From Acidimicrobiaceae bacterium (GTDB lineage: Bacteria; Actinomycetota; Acidimicrobiia; Acidimicrobiales; Palsa-688), in the NCBI GenBank assembly GCA_003166025.1, contig PMWT01000066.1, positions 28,635 to 92,634 of the forward strand: 64,000 bases of DNA, in the 5' to 3' direction. The first letter of the stretch is position 1. The number at the start of each line of letters is the position of its first letter. The notes under the pieces are model-generated. The model was given only the letters and a program-made list of their open reading frames with translations, was not told where the DNA came from and ran no database searches. This document shows positions 1 through 11,211 of the stretch, piece by piece. A program made the position numbers and the translations under genes.

Positions 1-99
1 GTGCCCGAAGCCAGGCTCCAGGGGCCCGATGGCAAAACGTTGACGATTGTCTTCTTCTTCGCCGAGCGGTTCGACGGCAGGGCGTTGGATGATAAGCAT
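1..99 (-). CDS. rpoA: DNA-directed RNA polymerase alpha subunit, N-terminal fragment cut by window edge
   Basis: Reverse complement from CAT at 97-99 reads MLIIQRPAVEPLGEEEDNRQRFAIGPLEPGFG, the RpoA N-terminus; located after rpsD as usual. Confidence 0.9.
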   Translation of the reverse strand, partial: MLIIQRPAVEPLGEEEDNRQRFAIGPLEPGFGH

Positions 100-123
100 T
101 GCGGCTGCCCTCCTGGCAGAGCG

Positions 124-750
124 TTACTTTGAAAAGAGCTCGACGATCAGCGATTCACGCACGGGCACGTCGATGTGCTCGCGCATGGGCAGGTCGCGGA
201 CCGTGACCTCAAAACCTTCCCCCCCGGCGTCGAGCCAAGGCGGGATCTGACGACCCAGGGTATCGAGGTTGTGACGGACAACGATCATGCTGCGCGTCTT
301 GTCTTTGAGCGAGACCACGTCGCCTCGCCGCGCCCTGTAAGAGGGGATGGTCACACGCTTGCCGTTGACGAGGACATGGCCGTGGCGGACCAACTGACGG
401 GCCTGGGAGCGGCTGGCACCCCAGTTGGCCCGGAAGACTACGTTGTCGAGGCGCAACTCGAGCATGCGTAGAAGGTTCTCGCCGGTGATCCCCTGCTGGC
501 GGTTGGCCTCCTCGTAGTAGTTGCGGAACTGCTTCTCCAGGACGCCATAGATGCGACGCGCCTTCTGCTTCTCTCGCAGCTGGGTCAGGTACTCGGAGCC
601 TTGACGGGCCCGGTCCCGGCCGTGCTCCCCGGGTGGGTAGGGCCGGCGCTCGATCGGGCACTTCATCGAGTCGCACTTGGGGCCCTTTAGGAACAGCTTC
701 ATCTTTTCGCGCCGGCAGAGGCGGCACACCGGACCGATGTATCGTGCCAT
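124..750 (-). CDS. rpsD: 30S ribosomal protein S4
   Basis: MARYIGPVCRLCRREKMKLFLKG...; 208 aa; order. Confidence 0.97.
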   Translation of the reverse strand: MARYIGPVCRLCRREKMKLFLKGPKCDSMKCPIERRPYPPGEHGRDRARQGSEYLTQLREKQKARRIYGVLEKQFRNYYEEANRQQGITGENLLRMLELRLDNVVFRANWGASRSQARQLVRHGHVLVNGKRVTIPSYRARRGDVVSLKDKTRSMIVVRHNLDTLGRQIPPWLDAGGEGFEVTVRDLPMREHIDVPVRESLIVELFSK

Positions 751-754
751 TCGC

Positions 755-1153
755 TCAGACCCTCCGGCGCTTCTTGGGACGACAACCGTTGTGGGGTATG
801 GGAGTGACGTCCTTGATGCCCGCGACCTCGATCCCGGTGTTCATCAGGGAACGGACGGCCGTTTCACGACCGGAGCCCGGACCTTTCACCAGCACGTCGA
901 CCTTGCGTACCCCGTGCTCCATGGCCCGCCGGGCACAGGCCTCGGCAGCCAACTGCGCGGCGAAGGGCGTGGACTTGCGCGACCCCTTGAAACCGACGTT
1001 GCCCGCGGAGGCCCAGGCGAGCACATTGCCCTCCAGGTCGCTGATCGAAACAATGGTGTTGTTGAAAGAGCTCTTGATGTGCGCCACTCCGTAAGCGACG
1101 TTTTTGCGCTCGCGGCGACGAGGACGCCGACCGCCGGGCTTGGGTTTTGGCAT
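755..1153 (-). CDS. rpsK: 30S ribosomal protein S11
   Basis: [44 protein letters not shown] motif. Confidence 0.97.
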   Translation of the reverse strand: MPKPKPGGRRPRRRERKNVAYGVAHIKSSFNNTIVSISDLEGNVLAWASAGNVGFKGSRKSTPFAAQLAAEACARRAMEHGVRKVDVLVKGPGSGRETAVRSLMNTGIEVAGIKDVTPIPHNGCRPKKRRRV

Positions 1154-1156
1154 CTT

Positions 1157-1537
1157 CTAGTGCTTCCTTAGCTTCTTTTTGCCCGCCACGGTCTTCTTCG
1201 GGCCCTTTCGGGTCCGGGCATTGGTATGCGTCCGCTGGCCCCGCACCGGAAGACCACGCCTATGGCGAATGCCTTGGTAGGAGCCGATCTCGATCTTGCG
1301 CTTGATGTCCTGGGCCACGTCGCGGCGCAGGTCCCCTTCAACCTTTAGGTTGGCGTCGATCCACGCCCTGAGCTTGGCCACTTCCTCGTCCGTGAGGTCA
1401 CGTACCCGGGTGTCCCGGTTGACCCCAGTGGCCGTGCACACCTGGTTCGAGGTTGTCCGGCCGATGCCGAAGATGTAGGTGAGAGAAATCTCGAGCCGCT
1501 TCTCTCGTGGGATGTCAACCCCCGCGATACGGGCCAT
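1157..1537 (-). CDS. rpsM: 30S ribosomal protein S13
   Basis: Start trimmed to [29 protein letters not shown] at 1535-1537. Confidence 0.96.
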   Translation of the reverse strand: MARIAGVDIPREKRLEISLTYIFGIGRTTSNQVCTATGVNRDTRVRDLTDEEVAKLRAWIDANLKVEGDLRRDVAQDIKRKIEIGSYQGIRHRRGLPVRGQRTHTNARTRKGPKKTVAGKKKLRKH

Positions 1538-1548
1538 GCGCGGGCCTC

Positions 1549-1665
1549 CTAACCCTGCCGCTGCTTGTGGCGGGGATTGTTCTTGCAGATCACTATGACC
1601 CGGCCATGCCGGCGGATCACTTTGCAGTTGTCGCACATCGGTTTGACGCTGGGGCGTACTTTCAC
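1549..1665 (-). CDS. rpmJ: 50S ribosomal protein L36 (zinc-binding form, GTG start)
   Basis: (V)[37 protein letters not shown], 38 aa; GTG start at 1665. Confidence 0.95.
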   Translation of the reverse strand: MKVRPSVKPMCDNCKVIRRHGRVIVICKNNPRHKQRQG

Positions 1666-1787
1666 AGGGTCTCTACCTCGGCTAATAGGGGTTTCAGGAA
1701 AAACCCCCCTAGAGCGGCCTTGCCCGTTGAGGCAGGCGTTGGGCGTCGGTGGACGCACTCGCCTAGCCCCGTGGGGGACGGGCTTAG

Positions 1788-1817
1788 ATGGTAGCGCACG
1801 CAGGCCGTACCGTCCAA
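1788..1817 (-). promoter_or_regulatory. Candidate promoter for the rpmJ-rpsM-rpsK-rpsD-rpoA segment
   Basis: Minus strand: -35-like TTGGAC (1812-1817), 18-nt spacer, -10-like TACCAT (1788-1793). Confidence 0.35.
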
Positions 1818-1891
1818 GCGTAGCCTGGCCGGGTGCCGCCCGTCCGAGTGCCGGCCCTCGCGACCTGAGCCCGTCCGGGCAGCGGCGCGGC

Positions 1892-2635
1892 TCAACCGGG
1901 GACGGTCAGGACCTCGGGACCGTCGTCGGTCACGGCGATCGTGTGCTCGAAATGCGCCGACAGGCTCCCGTCCACCGTTACCACGGTCCAGCCATCGTCC
2001 ATCACCACCGTCTCTTCACCACCCACGTTGACCATGGGCTCGACAGCGAACACCATGCCGGTGCGCAGCTTGGGGCCCGGGGTGCCGGGCCAGTAGTTGG
2101 GGACGGCGGGGTCTTCGTGCATCTGGGTCCCTATGGCGTGGCCCACGTAGCCCTTCACCACCGAGAAGCCGGCACCCTCGGCCACCGTCTGGACGGCGAG
2201 GCCCACATCGTGGAGACGGTTGCCTTCGACTAGTTGGGCTATGCCCGCTTGCAGCGCCTCTTCTGTCACCCGTATGAGCTTGTCGACCTTGGGTGGGACT
2301 TCCCCCACCGGCACCGTCACCGCCGCGTCACCGTGGTAGCCCTCGATGATGGCCCCGCAATCGAGCGAGATGATGTCTCCTTCCTGGACGACGTACGGGC
2401 CCGGTATCCCGTGGACGATGACATTGTTGGGGGACGTGCAGATGACCGCGGGAAAACCGTGATAGCCGAGGAAGTTGGAACGCGCACCTCGCCGTTCAAG
2501 CACTTCGCGGGCCAATTTGTCCAATTGCGCCGTCGTCACCCCCGGCCTGACGCCGCCGGAAGTGACTTCCAGCATCTCCGCTACCACCCGGCCCGCCTTG
2601 CGCATCTTGGCTATCTCGTCGGGCCGGCGCCTCAT
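1892..2635 (-). CDS. map: Type I methionine aminopeptidase
   Basis: [60 protein letters not shown] motifs. Confidence 0.96.
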   Translation of the reverse strand: MRRRPDEIAKMRKAGRVVAEMLEVTSGGVRPGVTTAQLDKLAREVLERRGARSNFLGYHGFPAVICTSPNNVIVHGIPGPYVVQEGDIISLDCGAIIEGYHGDAAVTVPVGEVPPKVDKLIRVTEEALQAGIAQLVEGNRLHDVGLAVQTVAEGAGFSVVKGYVGHAIGTQMHEDPAVPNYWPGTPGPKLRTGMVFAVEPMVNVGGEETVVMDDGWTVVTVDGSLSAHFEHTIAVTDDGPEVLTVPG

Positions 2636-3369
2636 GTCCCCAGGGTACCCTTGCCCTTGCTCTGGCTAGCGGCGCTCTTTTGACCGGCAGCCTTGGCCTG
2701 GCGGGCCCCCTCCACCGCGGCCACCACGCGGGCTGTGACAGCGTCCACATCGCCGACAGCATTGACCGCGACCAACAGGCCACGTTGCCGGTACCAGTCG
2801 ATGAGGGGGGCGGTGGTGGTCTCGTAGATCTCGAGGCGGCGGCGAATGGCGTCTTCGGTGTCGTCGTCGCGCTGTGCCAGTGACCCCCCGCAGGCGTCGC
2901 AGGAGCCGGGCACCTTGGTCGGGTTGTCGACAATGTTGTAGGTGGCGCCGCACTTGGTGCACACGCGTCTACCCGCCATGCGTTGCAGCACCTCCTCGGT
3001 ATCGGCCTCCAGGTCGATCACGATGTCGATGCCCCGCAAGCTGGCCATTTCAGCCAACGCCTCGGCCTGGGCCACGGTGCGTGGGAAGCCGTCGAGGATG
3101 AAACCGGCGGGTGCACCGGGCCCGAACAGGTGCTCCCTGATCACGCCCACGACAACGTCGTCGGGCACGAGCTCGCCCCTGTCCATATAGGACTTGAGGG
3201 TACGCCCGAGCTCAGAGCCACTGGCAGCTGCGGCGCGGAACGCATCGCCCGTCGAGACGTGGGGCGGCCCGTAGGTGGCCGATAGGCGGGCGGCCTGGGT
3301 CCCCTTGCCCGACCCCTGGCGCCCAAGGACCACCATGCGAAGAGTCGCGTCCGCGGCGGGCTCGGCCAT
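2632..3369 (-). CDS. adk: Adenylate kinase
   Basis: LGRQGSGKGTQAARLS P-loop, GFPRTVAQAEAL, zinc-type LID CTKCGATYN...CDACGG. Confidence 0.95.
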   Translation of the reverse strand: MAEPAADATLRMVVLGRQGSGKGTQAARLSATYGPPHVSTGDAFRAAAASGSELGRTLKSYMDRGELVPDDVVVGVIREHLFGPGAPAGFILDGFPRTVAQAEALAEMASLRGIDIVIDLEADTEEVLQRMAGRRVCTKCGATYNIVDNPTKVPGSCDACGGSLAQRDDDTEDAIRRRLEIYETTTAPLIDWYRQRGLLVAVNAVGDVDAVTARVVAAVEGARQAKAAGQKSAASQSKGKGTLGT

Positions 3370-4694
3370 TATCGGAGGAACCCTTCGTAGTTACGCAACA
3401 TGAGCTGGCTGTCTACCTGCTGCATGGTCTGCAGGGCCACGCCGACGGCGATGAGCAGCGTTGTGCCGGCAAAGGGGTAGTTCTGGATGTTCCAGATGGC
3501 GAGGAAGATCGAAGGGAGCAAGGCCACCAGGGCCAGGAACAACGCCCCGGGGAGGGTGATCCGGTAGAGGATGTTCTGCAAGTGGCGCTCGGTGGGGTAC
3601 CCGGGCCGGATGCCGGGGATGTAGCCGCCCTGTTTGCGTATGACCTCCGCCTGCTGGTGAGGGTCGAAGGTGATGCCGGCATAGAAGTAGGCGAACACCA
3701 AGATGAGGCCGCCGTACAAGAGCACGTAGACGATGTTGCTCGGCTGTGCCAGGTGGGTGCTGATCCATGTCTGGACGTCCTTGCCCCAGCCCGTGCTGGG
3801 GAAGACGTTGGATATGAGGATCGGGAAGTACAGGACGGAGGCGGCAAAGATGATGGGCACCACACCACCGGTGTTGAGCTTCATCGGGATGTAGGTGCTT
3901 TGGCCGCCGTACATTCGGCGGCCTACGACTCTCTTAGCGAAGGTCACCGGTATCCGGCGTTGGCAAAGCTCGACGAACACGATCGCCACCAGGAAGAACA
4001 GGGCCAACGCCACCAGGAACGTGAACTTGGGCCAACCAGCCGACTTGAGCAGGGCGTCGCCCTGGGTGGGCAGGCCGGAGATCACGTTGGTGAAGATGAG
4101 CACTGACATGCCCTGGCCGATCCCCCGCTGGGTGACGAGCTCGGCCAGCCACATGACGACCACGGTGCCGCCGGTCATCGTGAGCACGATCAGCAGGACC
4201 CGGGGGACGGTGAAGTCCGGGATGAGGTCCACGTTGAGCGGCGTTCCCCCGATCAGTCCCCCGCCGCCGTTGTGGAAGGCGTAGGCGAGCCCCGTCGACT
4301 GCATGATGGCGAGGGCGATAGTCATGTACCGGGTGACCTGGGTGAGCTTGCGCTGGCCGCTCGGGCCCTCTTCCCGCCATTGTTCGAACTTGGGGATGAC
4401 CACCATCAGCAGCTGGATGATGATCGAGCTGGTGATGTAGGGCATGATCCCGAGGCCGAACACCGCCATCTTTGTCAGGGCGCCGCCCGAGAAAAGGTTG
4501 AGGTAGGCGATGACGCCGCCCTTGTTGGCCGCCGAGGCGAGCGACTGAACCGCATTGAAGTCGATCCCGGGGCAGATGATGTTGTCGCCCAGCCGGTAGA
4601 CGGCGATGATGAACAGCGTGAAGATGATCTTGTTACGCAGGTCCCCGATCAGGAACGCGTTTTTCAAGTTCCGGATGCTGGTAGGTATTGGCAT
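3369..4694 (-). CDS. secY: Preprotein translocase subunit SecY
   Basis: 441 aa, NAFLIGDLRNKIIFTLFIIAVYRLGDNI...; GQGMSVLIFTNVISGLP; YPTERHLQNILYRITLPGALFL. Confidence 0.97.
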   Translation of the reverse strand: MPIPTSIRNLKNAFLIGDLRNKIIFTLFIIAVYRLGDNIICPGIDFNAVQSLASAANKGGVIAYLNLFSGGALTKMAVFGLGIMPYITSSIIIQLLMVVIPKFEQWREEGPSGQRKLTQVTRYMTIALAIMQSTGLAYAFHNGGGGLIGGTPLNVDLIPDFTVPRVLLIVLTMTGGTVVVMWLAELVTQRGIGQGMSVLIFTNVISGLPTQGDALLKSAGWPKFTFLVALALFFLVAIVFVELCQRRIPVTFAKRVVGRRMYGGQSTYIPMKLNTGGVVPIIFAASVLYFPILISNVFPSTGWGKDVQTWISTHLAQPSNIVYVLLYGGLILVFAYFYAGITFDPHQQAEVIRKQGGYIPGIRPGYPTERHLQNILYRITLPGALFLALVALLPSIFLAIWNIQNYPFAGTTLLIAVGVALQTMQQVDSQLMLRNYEGFLR

Positions 4695-4786
4695 AGCGGC
4701 GGTCCCGAACTACTCCTGTGTCCCAGTGGGCTGTGCCCAAGCGTCCGCGGAAGTCATTCTCGGTCCCCAGTCCTAGCAGTTCCCGG

Positions 4787-5275
4787 CTACCGACTGGTGA
4801 GCGCGTTGCCCCGGGCGGGCGGTCGGCCATGACCGAAAGGCGGCGGCAGGATCTCCACCGAACCGCCCGTGGCCTGGATGGCGGCCGCGGCCGAGGCCGA
4901 GAACGCGTGGGCGGAGACGTTGACATGCCGGGTGAGCTCCCCCCGGCCTAGGACCTTGACGAGGCCCTTCTTGGCCACGAGCCCAGCCTCGCGCAAGACT
5001 TCGGGATTGACCTCAGACGAACCGAGTTGCTCGATGGTCTCGAGGTTTACCACCACATACTCGACCCTGAAGGGGTTCTTGAAGCCCTTCAGCTTGGGTA
5101 TGCGCTGGGTCAGGGGCAGCTGGCCGCCCTCGAAACCGGGTTTGCTCTGACCGCGGGCCTTGTCGCCCTTAGTACCGCGACCCGCCGTCTTGCCACCTTT
5201 GCCGGCGATGCCGCGCCCGACGCGTCGGCGCGGCCGGGACGAGCCCGGAGCGGGCTGAAGATCGTGGACTTTCAC
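4787..5275 (-). CDS. rplO: 50S ribosomal protein L15
   Basis: [41 protein letters not shown]. Confidence 0.97.
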   Translation of the reverse strand: MKVHDLQPAPGSSRPRRRVGRGIAGKGGKTAGRGTKGDKARGQSKPGFEGGQLPLTQRIPKLKGFKNPFRVEYVVVNLETIEQLGSSEVNPEVLREAGLVAKKGLVKVLGRGELTRHVNVSAHAFSASAAAAIQATGGSVEILPPPFGHGRPPARGNALTSR

Positions 5276-5508
5276 TTACGTGCCCCTTTACGTCGTATGG
5301 TTCGCTCCGGTACCGCCCCTTCGTGGGGGGCAACCTCGACGAGGTGCGTCACCCGAGCCACCATTCCGCGAATTTCCGGGCGGTCCGGCAGGACCGCTGT
5401 CCGACCGATACGGCCAAGGCCGAGCGCGCGCAGCGTGCCACGGTGCTTGGGCGTGTTACCGATGCCCGACCGGACCTGCTTCACGTCGATGTGGCCCTCG
5501 GCCATCAC
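5272..5508 (-). CDS. rpmD: 50S ribosomal protein L30
   Basis: [53 protein letters not shown]. Confidence 0.95.
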   Translation of the reverse strand: MMAEGHIDVKQVRSGIGNTPKHRGTLRALGLGRIGRTAVLPDRPEIRGMVARVTHLVEVAPHEGAVPERTIRRKGARK

Positions 5509-6056
5509 GCCACCTCCGTGGGCATGTGCGCGGCCCGCTGGGCTTCGTTGTAGGCCCGCAGGACACCACTGGGAGTGATCTCCTCGGGGGACAGGCCGCG
5601 CCGACGCGCTATCTCGTCGGGGCGCATGAGCGCCCGCAGGCCGGCCATGGTCGCCTGGGCCACGTTGATGCTGTTGGACGACCCCAGCGATTTGGCCACT
5701 ACGTCGCGCACTCCGGCGAGCTCGAGGATGGGCCGCGCCGCACCTCCGGCTATGACCCCGGTACCGGGAGCGGCCGGCTTCAGCAGGACTCGCCCGGCAC
5801 CGGCCTCGCCTATGACGGGATGAGTTATGGTCGACCCGGCCAAGGGCACCCGGCAGAGGCTCTTCTTGGCCTCCTCGATCCCCTTTTGAACGGCCAGGCC
5901 TGCCTCTTTGGCCTTTCCGTACCCCAGGCCGACGGTGCCGGCGCCATCCCCGATCACCATGAGAGCGGCGAAACTGAAGCGGCGGCCGCCCTTTACGACC
6001 TTGGCTACACGGTTGACCTTGATCGTTCGGTCCTGGTATTGCTGCTGCTCGGCCAT
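5505..6056 (-). CDS. rpsE: 30S ribosomal protein S5
   Basis: [38 protein letters not shown]. Confidence 0.97.
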   Translation of the reverse strand: MAEQQQYQDRTIKVNRVAKVVKGGRRFSFAALMVIGDGAGTVGLGYGKAKEAGLAVQKGIEEAKKSLCRVPLAGSTITHPVIGEAGAGRVLLKPAAPGTGVIAGGAARPILELAGVRDVVAKSLGSSNSINVAQATMAGLRALMRPDEIARRRGLSPEEITPSGVLRAYNEAQRAAHMPTEVA

Positions 6057-6061
6057 CTGCC

Positions 6062-6427
6062 CTAAAACTCCAGTCCGGATTCTCGAGCAGCGTCAGCCAG
6101 AGCGGCGACCCTGCCGTGGTACATGAAGCCGCCGCGGTCGAAAGCGACCTTGGTCACCCCGGCCGCTTTGGCTCTTTCTGCAACGAGCTTTCCTACGGCC
6201 GTCGCCGCGGCGCGGTTGCCGGTCGGGCCGGCGGCGCGTACAGGGGCCTCGAGCGACGATGCAGCCGCAAGGGTGCGCCCAGAGACATCATCAATGACCT
6301 GGGCTACAACGTGCTGGTTGGAGCGGAAGACGGCGAGACGCGGGCGCGCCTCGGTGCCGTGTACCTTTTTGCGCACACGGAAGTGCCGCCGAGTACGAGC
6401 GCTCTGCTTGTCCTTTACGTTGCTCAT
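6062..6427 (-). CDS. rplR: 50S ribosomal protein L18
   Basis: [20 protein letters not shown]...[26 protein letters not shown]. Confidence 0.96.
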   Translation of the reverse strand: MSNVKDKQSARTRRHFRVRKKVHGTEARPRLAVFRSNQHVVAQVIDDVSGRTLAAASSLEAPVRAAGPTGNRAAATAVGKLVAERAKAAGVTKVAFDRGGFMYHGRVAALADAARESGLEF

Positions 6428-6434
6428 ATGGTCC

Positions 6435-6974
6435 TCACTTCGCCGCCTTGCCGGCCTTGCGCCGGACCACTTCGCCTGCGTAACGCACGCCCTTGCCCTT
6501 GTAGGGCTCAGGCGGGCGGAGCTTGCGGATCTTGGCTGCCACTTCGCCCACGGCCTGCTTGTCGTTGCCGCGCACGGTTATGCGGGTGGCCGAGGGCGCC
6601 TCGAAGGTTATCCCCAAAGGAGCCTCCACCGTGATGGAATGGCTGTAGCCCAAGGCCAGTTCGAGGGTCGTAGGGCCCTTGGGCGTCACCCGGTAACCGA
6701 CCCCTACGATTTCCAGGTCCTTGGCAAAGCCATTGGTCACGCCCACGACCATGTTGCTGACGAGCGTGCGCGTAAGCCCGTGCAGGGACCGACTGCGCCG
6801 TTCGTCGTCGGGGCGCTCAACCACGAGCTCCTCGCCCTCTTGGCGCACGGTTATTTCCCCGGCCACCTCGTGGCTGAGAGAACCGCGCGGTCCGCTGACG
6901 GTGACGGAGCGGCCCTCGAGGGCCACCTTGACACCGGAGGGGACCGGCACTGGGGTCCTACCTATACGAGACAC
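6435..6974 (-). CDS. rplF: 50S ribosomal protein L6
   Basis: [15 protein letters not shown]...[17 protein letters not shown]. Confidence 0.97.
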   Translation of the reverse strand: MSRIGRTPVPVPSGVKVALEGRSVTVSGPRGSLSHEVAGEITVRQEGEELVVERPDDERRSRSLHGLTRTLVSNMVVGVTNGFAKDLEIVGVGYRVTPKGPTTLELALGYSHSITVEAPLGITFEAPSATRITVRGNDKQAVGEVAAKIRKLRPPEPYKGKGVRYAGEVVRRKAGKAAK

Positions 6975-7005
6975 GGGATGCTCCTCGACTCAATCAGAAC
7001 CATCA

Positions 7006-7410
7006 TCACCAGACGAAACAGAGGATCTCGCCACCGACCCGGCGCTTGCGCGCCTCGCGGTCGGTCATGAGCCCCTGGCTGGTGGACAAAACAGCAACGC
7101 CGAGCCCGCCGAACACCCGGGGCAACTTGTCGGCCCCGGTGTAGACGCGCAGGCCGGGCTTGGACACGCGCCGTAGCCCCGAGATGGTGCGAGTGCGGTC
7201 GGAGGCGTACTTCATCGTCACTTCGAGGAACCGCCCCGGCCGCTTGTCATCGCTCACGACCTTGAAGTCCGAAATATAGCCCTCCCGCAGGAGGATGGCG
7301 GCAAGCGCCTCCTTCAGCTTGGAAGAAGGCATCCGAGTCGTGTCATGGTGGGCCACGTTCGCATTGCGCAACCTGGTCAACATGTCGGCGACGGGGTCAG
7401 TCATCGTCAT
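7006..7410 (-). CDS. rpsH: 30S ribosomal protein S8
   Basis: [18 protein letters not shown]...[34 protein letters not shown]. Confidence 0.97.
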   Translation of the reverse strand: MTMTDPVADMLTRLRNANVAHHDTTRMPSSKLKEALAAILLREGYISDFKVVSDDKRPGRFLEVTMKYASDRTRTISGLRRVSKPGLRVYTGADKLPRVFGGLGVAVLSTSQGLMTDREARKRRVGGEILCFVW

Positions 7411-7421
7411 GGCGCAGCCTC

Positions 7422-7607
7422 CTACCAGCTCGACTTGGTGACGCCTGGGATCTCGCCGGCGTGGACGAGCTCACGCAGGCAGATACGGCAGAGCCCGAAC
7501 TTGCGCAGCACGGAATGCGGCCTCCCGCATCGCCGGCACCGCGTATAAGCCCTGACCTTGAACTTGGGTTTGCGCTGCGACTTTATTACCAAAGCCTTTT
7601 TGGCCAT
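7422..7607 (-). CDS. rpsZ: 30S ribosomal protein S14, type Z (zinc)
   Basis: 61 aa; [24 protein letters not shown], four-Cys zinc ribbon. Confidence 0.95.
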   Translation of the reverse strand: MAKKALVIKSQRKPKFKVRAYTRCRRCGRPHSVLRKFGLCRICLRELVHAGEIPGVTKSSW

Positions 7608-7658
7608 GTCGTCCTTGCTCCTAAGCCTGGCTCAGGACTGGTTCGAGAGGGGAACACA

Positions 7659-8419
<761 letters not shown>

Positions 8420-8420
<1 letters not shown>

Positions 8421-8725
8421 CAGAGACCCTCGCCGCAACGAACACAAACCCGGCTCTTGGAACCTTCGGTGACGCGGTACGCCACACGCGTGGGCGTGTG
8501 CTCCTTCGGGCAGACCAAAGCGACGGTGGAAACCGGCACAGCCAGGTCCTTTTCGATGATACCGGCGCGCTTGCGCACCTGGGTCGTGCGCTGGTGGCGC
8601 TTTACACGGTGTACGCCCTCGACGATGATGCGTCCTTCCTTGGGCAGGGCCCGGACGACCTCGCCGCGGCGGCCCTTGTCCTTGCCGGACAGCACGACCA
8701 CGTTGTCACCCTTGCGGATCTTCAT
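8420..8725 (-). CDS. rplX: 50S ribosomal protein L24
   Basis: [23 protein letters not shown]. Confidence 0.96.
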
Positions 8726-8728
8726 TCT

Positions 8729-9097
8729 CTACAACACCTCCGGAGCGAGCGAGACGATGCGCATGAAGCGCTTGTCCCTCAGCTCTCTGCCCACGGGCCC
8801 GAATATGCGCGTGCCCCGAGGCTGCAACTGGTCATTTATGAGAACTGCAGCGTTCTCGTCGAAACGGATGTAGCTGCCGTCCGGGCGCCGCTTTTCCTTC
8901 CTTGTCCGCACGACGACGCACTTGACGACGTCGCCCTTCTTCACGTTCGCACCGGGAATGGCGTCCTTGACGGTGGCGACGAAAATATCCCCTATGGACG
9001 CGTAGCGCCGACGGGACCCTCCGAGCACCTTGATGCAAAGGACTTCACGGGCGCCGGAGTTGTCGGCGATGCGCAAACGGCTTTCTTGCTGGATCAT
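8729..9097 (-). CDS. rplN: 50S ribosomal protein L14
   Basis: [28 protein letters not shown]. Confidence 0.97.
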   Translation of the reverse strand: MIQQESRLRIADNSGAREVLCIKVLGGSRRRYASIGDIFVATVKDAIPGANVKKGDVVKCVVVRTRKEKRRPDGSYIRFDENAAVLINDQLQPRGTRIFGPVGRELRDKRFMRIVSLAPEVL

Positions 9098-9107
9098 GTC
9101 CGGCCCC

Positions 9108-9578
9108 CTATCGCGCCCGCTCGAGAACTTGCTCGACGCGCCAACGCTTCAGTTTGGACATGGGACGCGTCTCGGTCAGGCGCACGCGGTCGCCGACCTT
9201 GACGTCGTTGGCCTCGTCGTGGGCGTAGAGGCGCTTCGTGCGCTGCACCGTCTTGGCGTAACGGGCGTGCCGCACCCGTTCGACGACAACGACGATCACT
9301 GTCTTGTCCATAGCGTTCGAGGCGACAATCCCCTCGCGCACCTTGCGCCGTCCCGAGCGGGGCTCAGTCTCCGGGGCCGCTTGGCCCGGCCGGGCCTGGC
9401 CCGTGGGCGATGGCAGCTTGGGCGCGGTCGCAGCCTTCTGCTCGGCCACCGCGGGCGCCTTCACCGTGTCGGCAGGCGCCGACTCGGCCGACGCGTCCTC
9501 GACCGGCGCGCCCTCGACCGGCGCGCCCTCGGCCGGGGCCAGTTCTTCGGCTCCGCCGTCAGGGCTGGTATCAGCCAT
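9108..9578 (-). CDS. rpsQ: 30S ribosomal protein S17 with acidic/Ala-Pro N-terminal extension
   Basis: S17 core [46 protein letters not shown] after a ~75-aa low-complexity N-terminus. Confidence 0.93.
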   Translation of the reverse strand: MADTSPDGGAEELAPAEGAPVEGAPVEDASAESAPADTVKAPAVAEQKAATAPKLPSPTGQARPGQAAPETEPRSGRRKVREGIVASNAMDKTVIVVVVERVRHARYAKTVQRTKRLYAHDEANDVKVGDRVRLTETRPMSKLKRWRVEQVLERAR

Positions 9579-9847
9579 CAGCGTGCCACCTTTCTCTTGT
9601 CGGCTCTCTTGTCGGCCTTCTTGCCCGCCCCGGAGGCAGCTACCGCTCGGGGGGCACCCGCTTTGCGCTCTGCCTGCAAGGTGAGAGCACGAGCCACCTC
9701 GCGGCGGACCTGGCCCATGCGCGCCGAATTGTCCTGCTTGCCCATGGCCAGCTGAAAACGCAGGTTGAACAGCTCTTCCTTAGCTTCGCCGAGCCGTTGC
9801 GACAACTCGTCGTCGTTCAATTGCCGAAGTTCGGAGGGGAGGCTCAT
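9578..9847 (-). CDS. rpmC: 50S ribosomal protein L29
   Basis: MSLPSELRQLNDDELSQRLGEAKEELFNLRFQLA. Confidence 0.96.
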   Translation of the reverse strand: MSLPSELRQLNDDELSQRLGEAKEELFNLRFQLAMGKQDNSARMGQVRREVARALTLQAERKAGAPRAVAASGAGKKADKRADKRKVAR

Positions 9848-10270
9848 TTACACCTCAACTTCTTCTTGACGGGCCCGGGTGACAAAGCGGGCCTTTATGG
9901 GCAGCTTCTGGATGGCGCGTTCCATGGCCGAACGGGCTAGCGCCTCGTTCACACCGGCCAGTTCGAACATGACCCGCCCCGGCTTTACCACCGCGACCCA
10001 GAACTCGGGGTTGCCCTTGCCCGAACCCATACGAGTCTCGGCCGGCTTGACCGTGACAGGCTTGTCCGGGAACAAACGGATCCACACTTTGCCGCCACGA
10101 CGCACGTGGCGGGTCATGGCGATACGAGCGGCCTCTATCTGACGGGCGGAAATCCAGCCGCACTCCAGGGCCTGGATCCCATAATCGCCGAAGGTGATCT
10201 CGGTCCCACCCTTGGACAGGCCCCCCATACGGCCACGTTGCTGTTTGCGGTGCTTTACCTTGCGAGGCAT
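9848..10270 (-). CDS. rplP: 50S ribosomal protein L16
   Basis: [36 protein letters not shown]. Confidence 0.96.
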   Translation of the reverse strand: MPRKVKHRKQQRGRMGGLSKGGTEITFGDYGIQALECGWISARQIEAARIAMTRHVRRGGKVWIRLFPDKPVTVKPAETRMGSGKGNPEFWVAVVKPGRVMFELAGVNEALARSAMERAIQKLPIKARFVTRARQEEVEV

Positions 10271-10281
10271 CAACATGGCGG

Positions 10282-11211
10282 CTAATCCCTCGGGAAATGG
10301 GGGGTCTCGTGGTGGTCGCCGCGGGTACGGCGCTCGATCTCTTCTTCTTCTTGCAGCAGCCTCTCCAGCTCGGGGTCCACCGGGACGATCTCGAGCTCAG
10401 CCACCGCGGCCGGCTCCTTGTCGGCCACGACCACGGGGGCGGGAGTGGCACCGGGCTCGCCCATCTCGGGACGTCGGCGCCCCCCACCCGCGGTCACGAC
10501 GCGGCGAGGACCGCCCAGGCCCGAGGCTTCGCCCACCGCCATGGCCGCCTCGCGGCTGATCTTGTCCTCGGTCGAGACCTTGTAGGGCAGGATGTCGCCC
10601 TTGTAAATCCAGACCTTCACGCCGATACGGCCGTAGGTCGTCTTGGCTTCTCGGAACCCGTAGTCGATGTCGGCACGCAGCGTGTGCAAGGGCACACGCC
10701 CCTCGCGGTAGGACTCACGCCGCGACATTTCGGCCCCACCCAGGCGGCCTGAACACTGCACCCGCACGCCCAAGGCGCCCGCTTTTTGCACCGTCTGAAC
10801 AGTGCGCTTCATGGCGCGCCGGAAACTGACGCGCCCGGCCAACTGGTCGGCGATCCCCTGGGCCATGAGAGCAGCGTCCAGTTCGGGCTGCTTTATTTCC
10901 TGGATGTTGAGTTGCACCTTCGGGTTCTTGGTTATCTCGGCCAGCTTCGTGCGCAGACGGTCCGCCTCCGCCCCGCGCCGTCCGATGACTATCCCGGGCC
11001 GGGCCGTGTGGACGTCGATACGCAGGCGGTCGCGCGTGCGCTCGATCTCGACCCGGCTGACGGCGGCGCGCTCCAGTTCCTTGTTGAGGTAGTCCCTGAT
11101 GTGGATGTCCTCGATCAAATAGTTCTGGTAATCGCGGTCCGTGAACCATCTCGACTTCCAGTCGGTGGTATTGCCCAGGCGGAAACCGTACGGGTTGACC
11201 TTCTGGCCCAT
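10282..11211 (-). CDS. rpsC: 30S ribosomal protein S3 with C-terminal extension
   Basis: [23 protein letters not shown]...[13 protein letters not shown]; acidic C-terminal tail. Confidence 0.96.
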   Translation of the reverse strand: MGQKVNPYGFRLGNTTDWKSRWFTDRDYQNYLIEDIHIRDYLNKELERAAVSRVEIERTRDRLRIDVHTARPGIVIGRRGAEADRLRTKLAEITKNPKVQLNIQEIKQPELDAALMAQGIADQLAGRVSFRRAMKRTVQTVQKAGALGVRVQCSGRLGGAEMSRRESYREGRVPLHTLRADIDYGFREAKTTYGRIGVKVWIYKGDILPYKVSTEDKISREAAMAVGEASGLGGPRRVVTAGGGRRRPEMGEPGATPAPVVVADKEPAAVAELEIVPVDPELERLLQEEEEIERRTRGDHHETPHFPRD

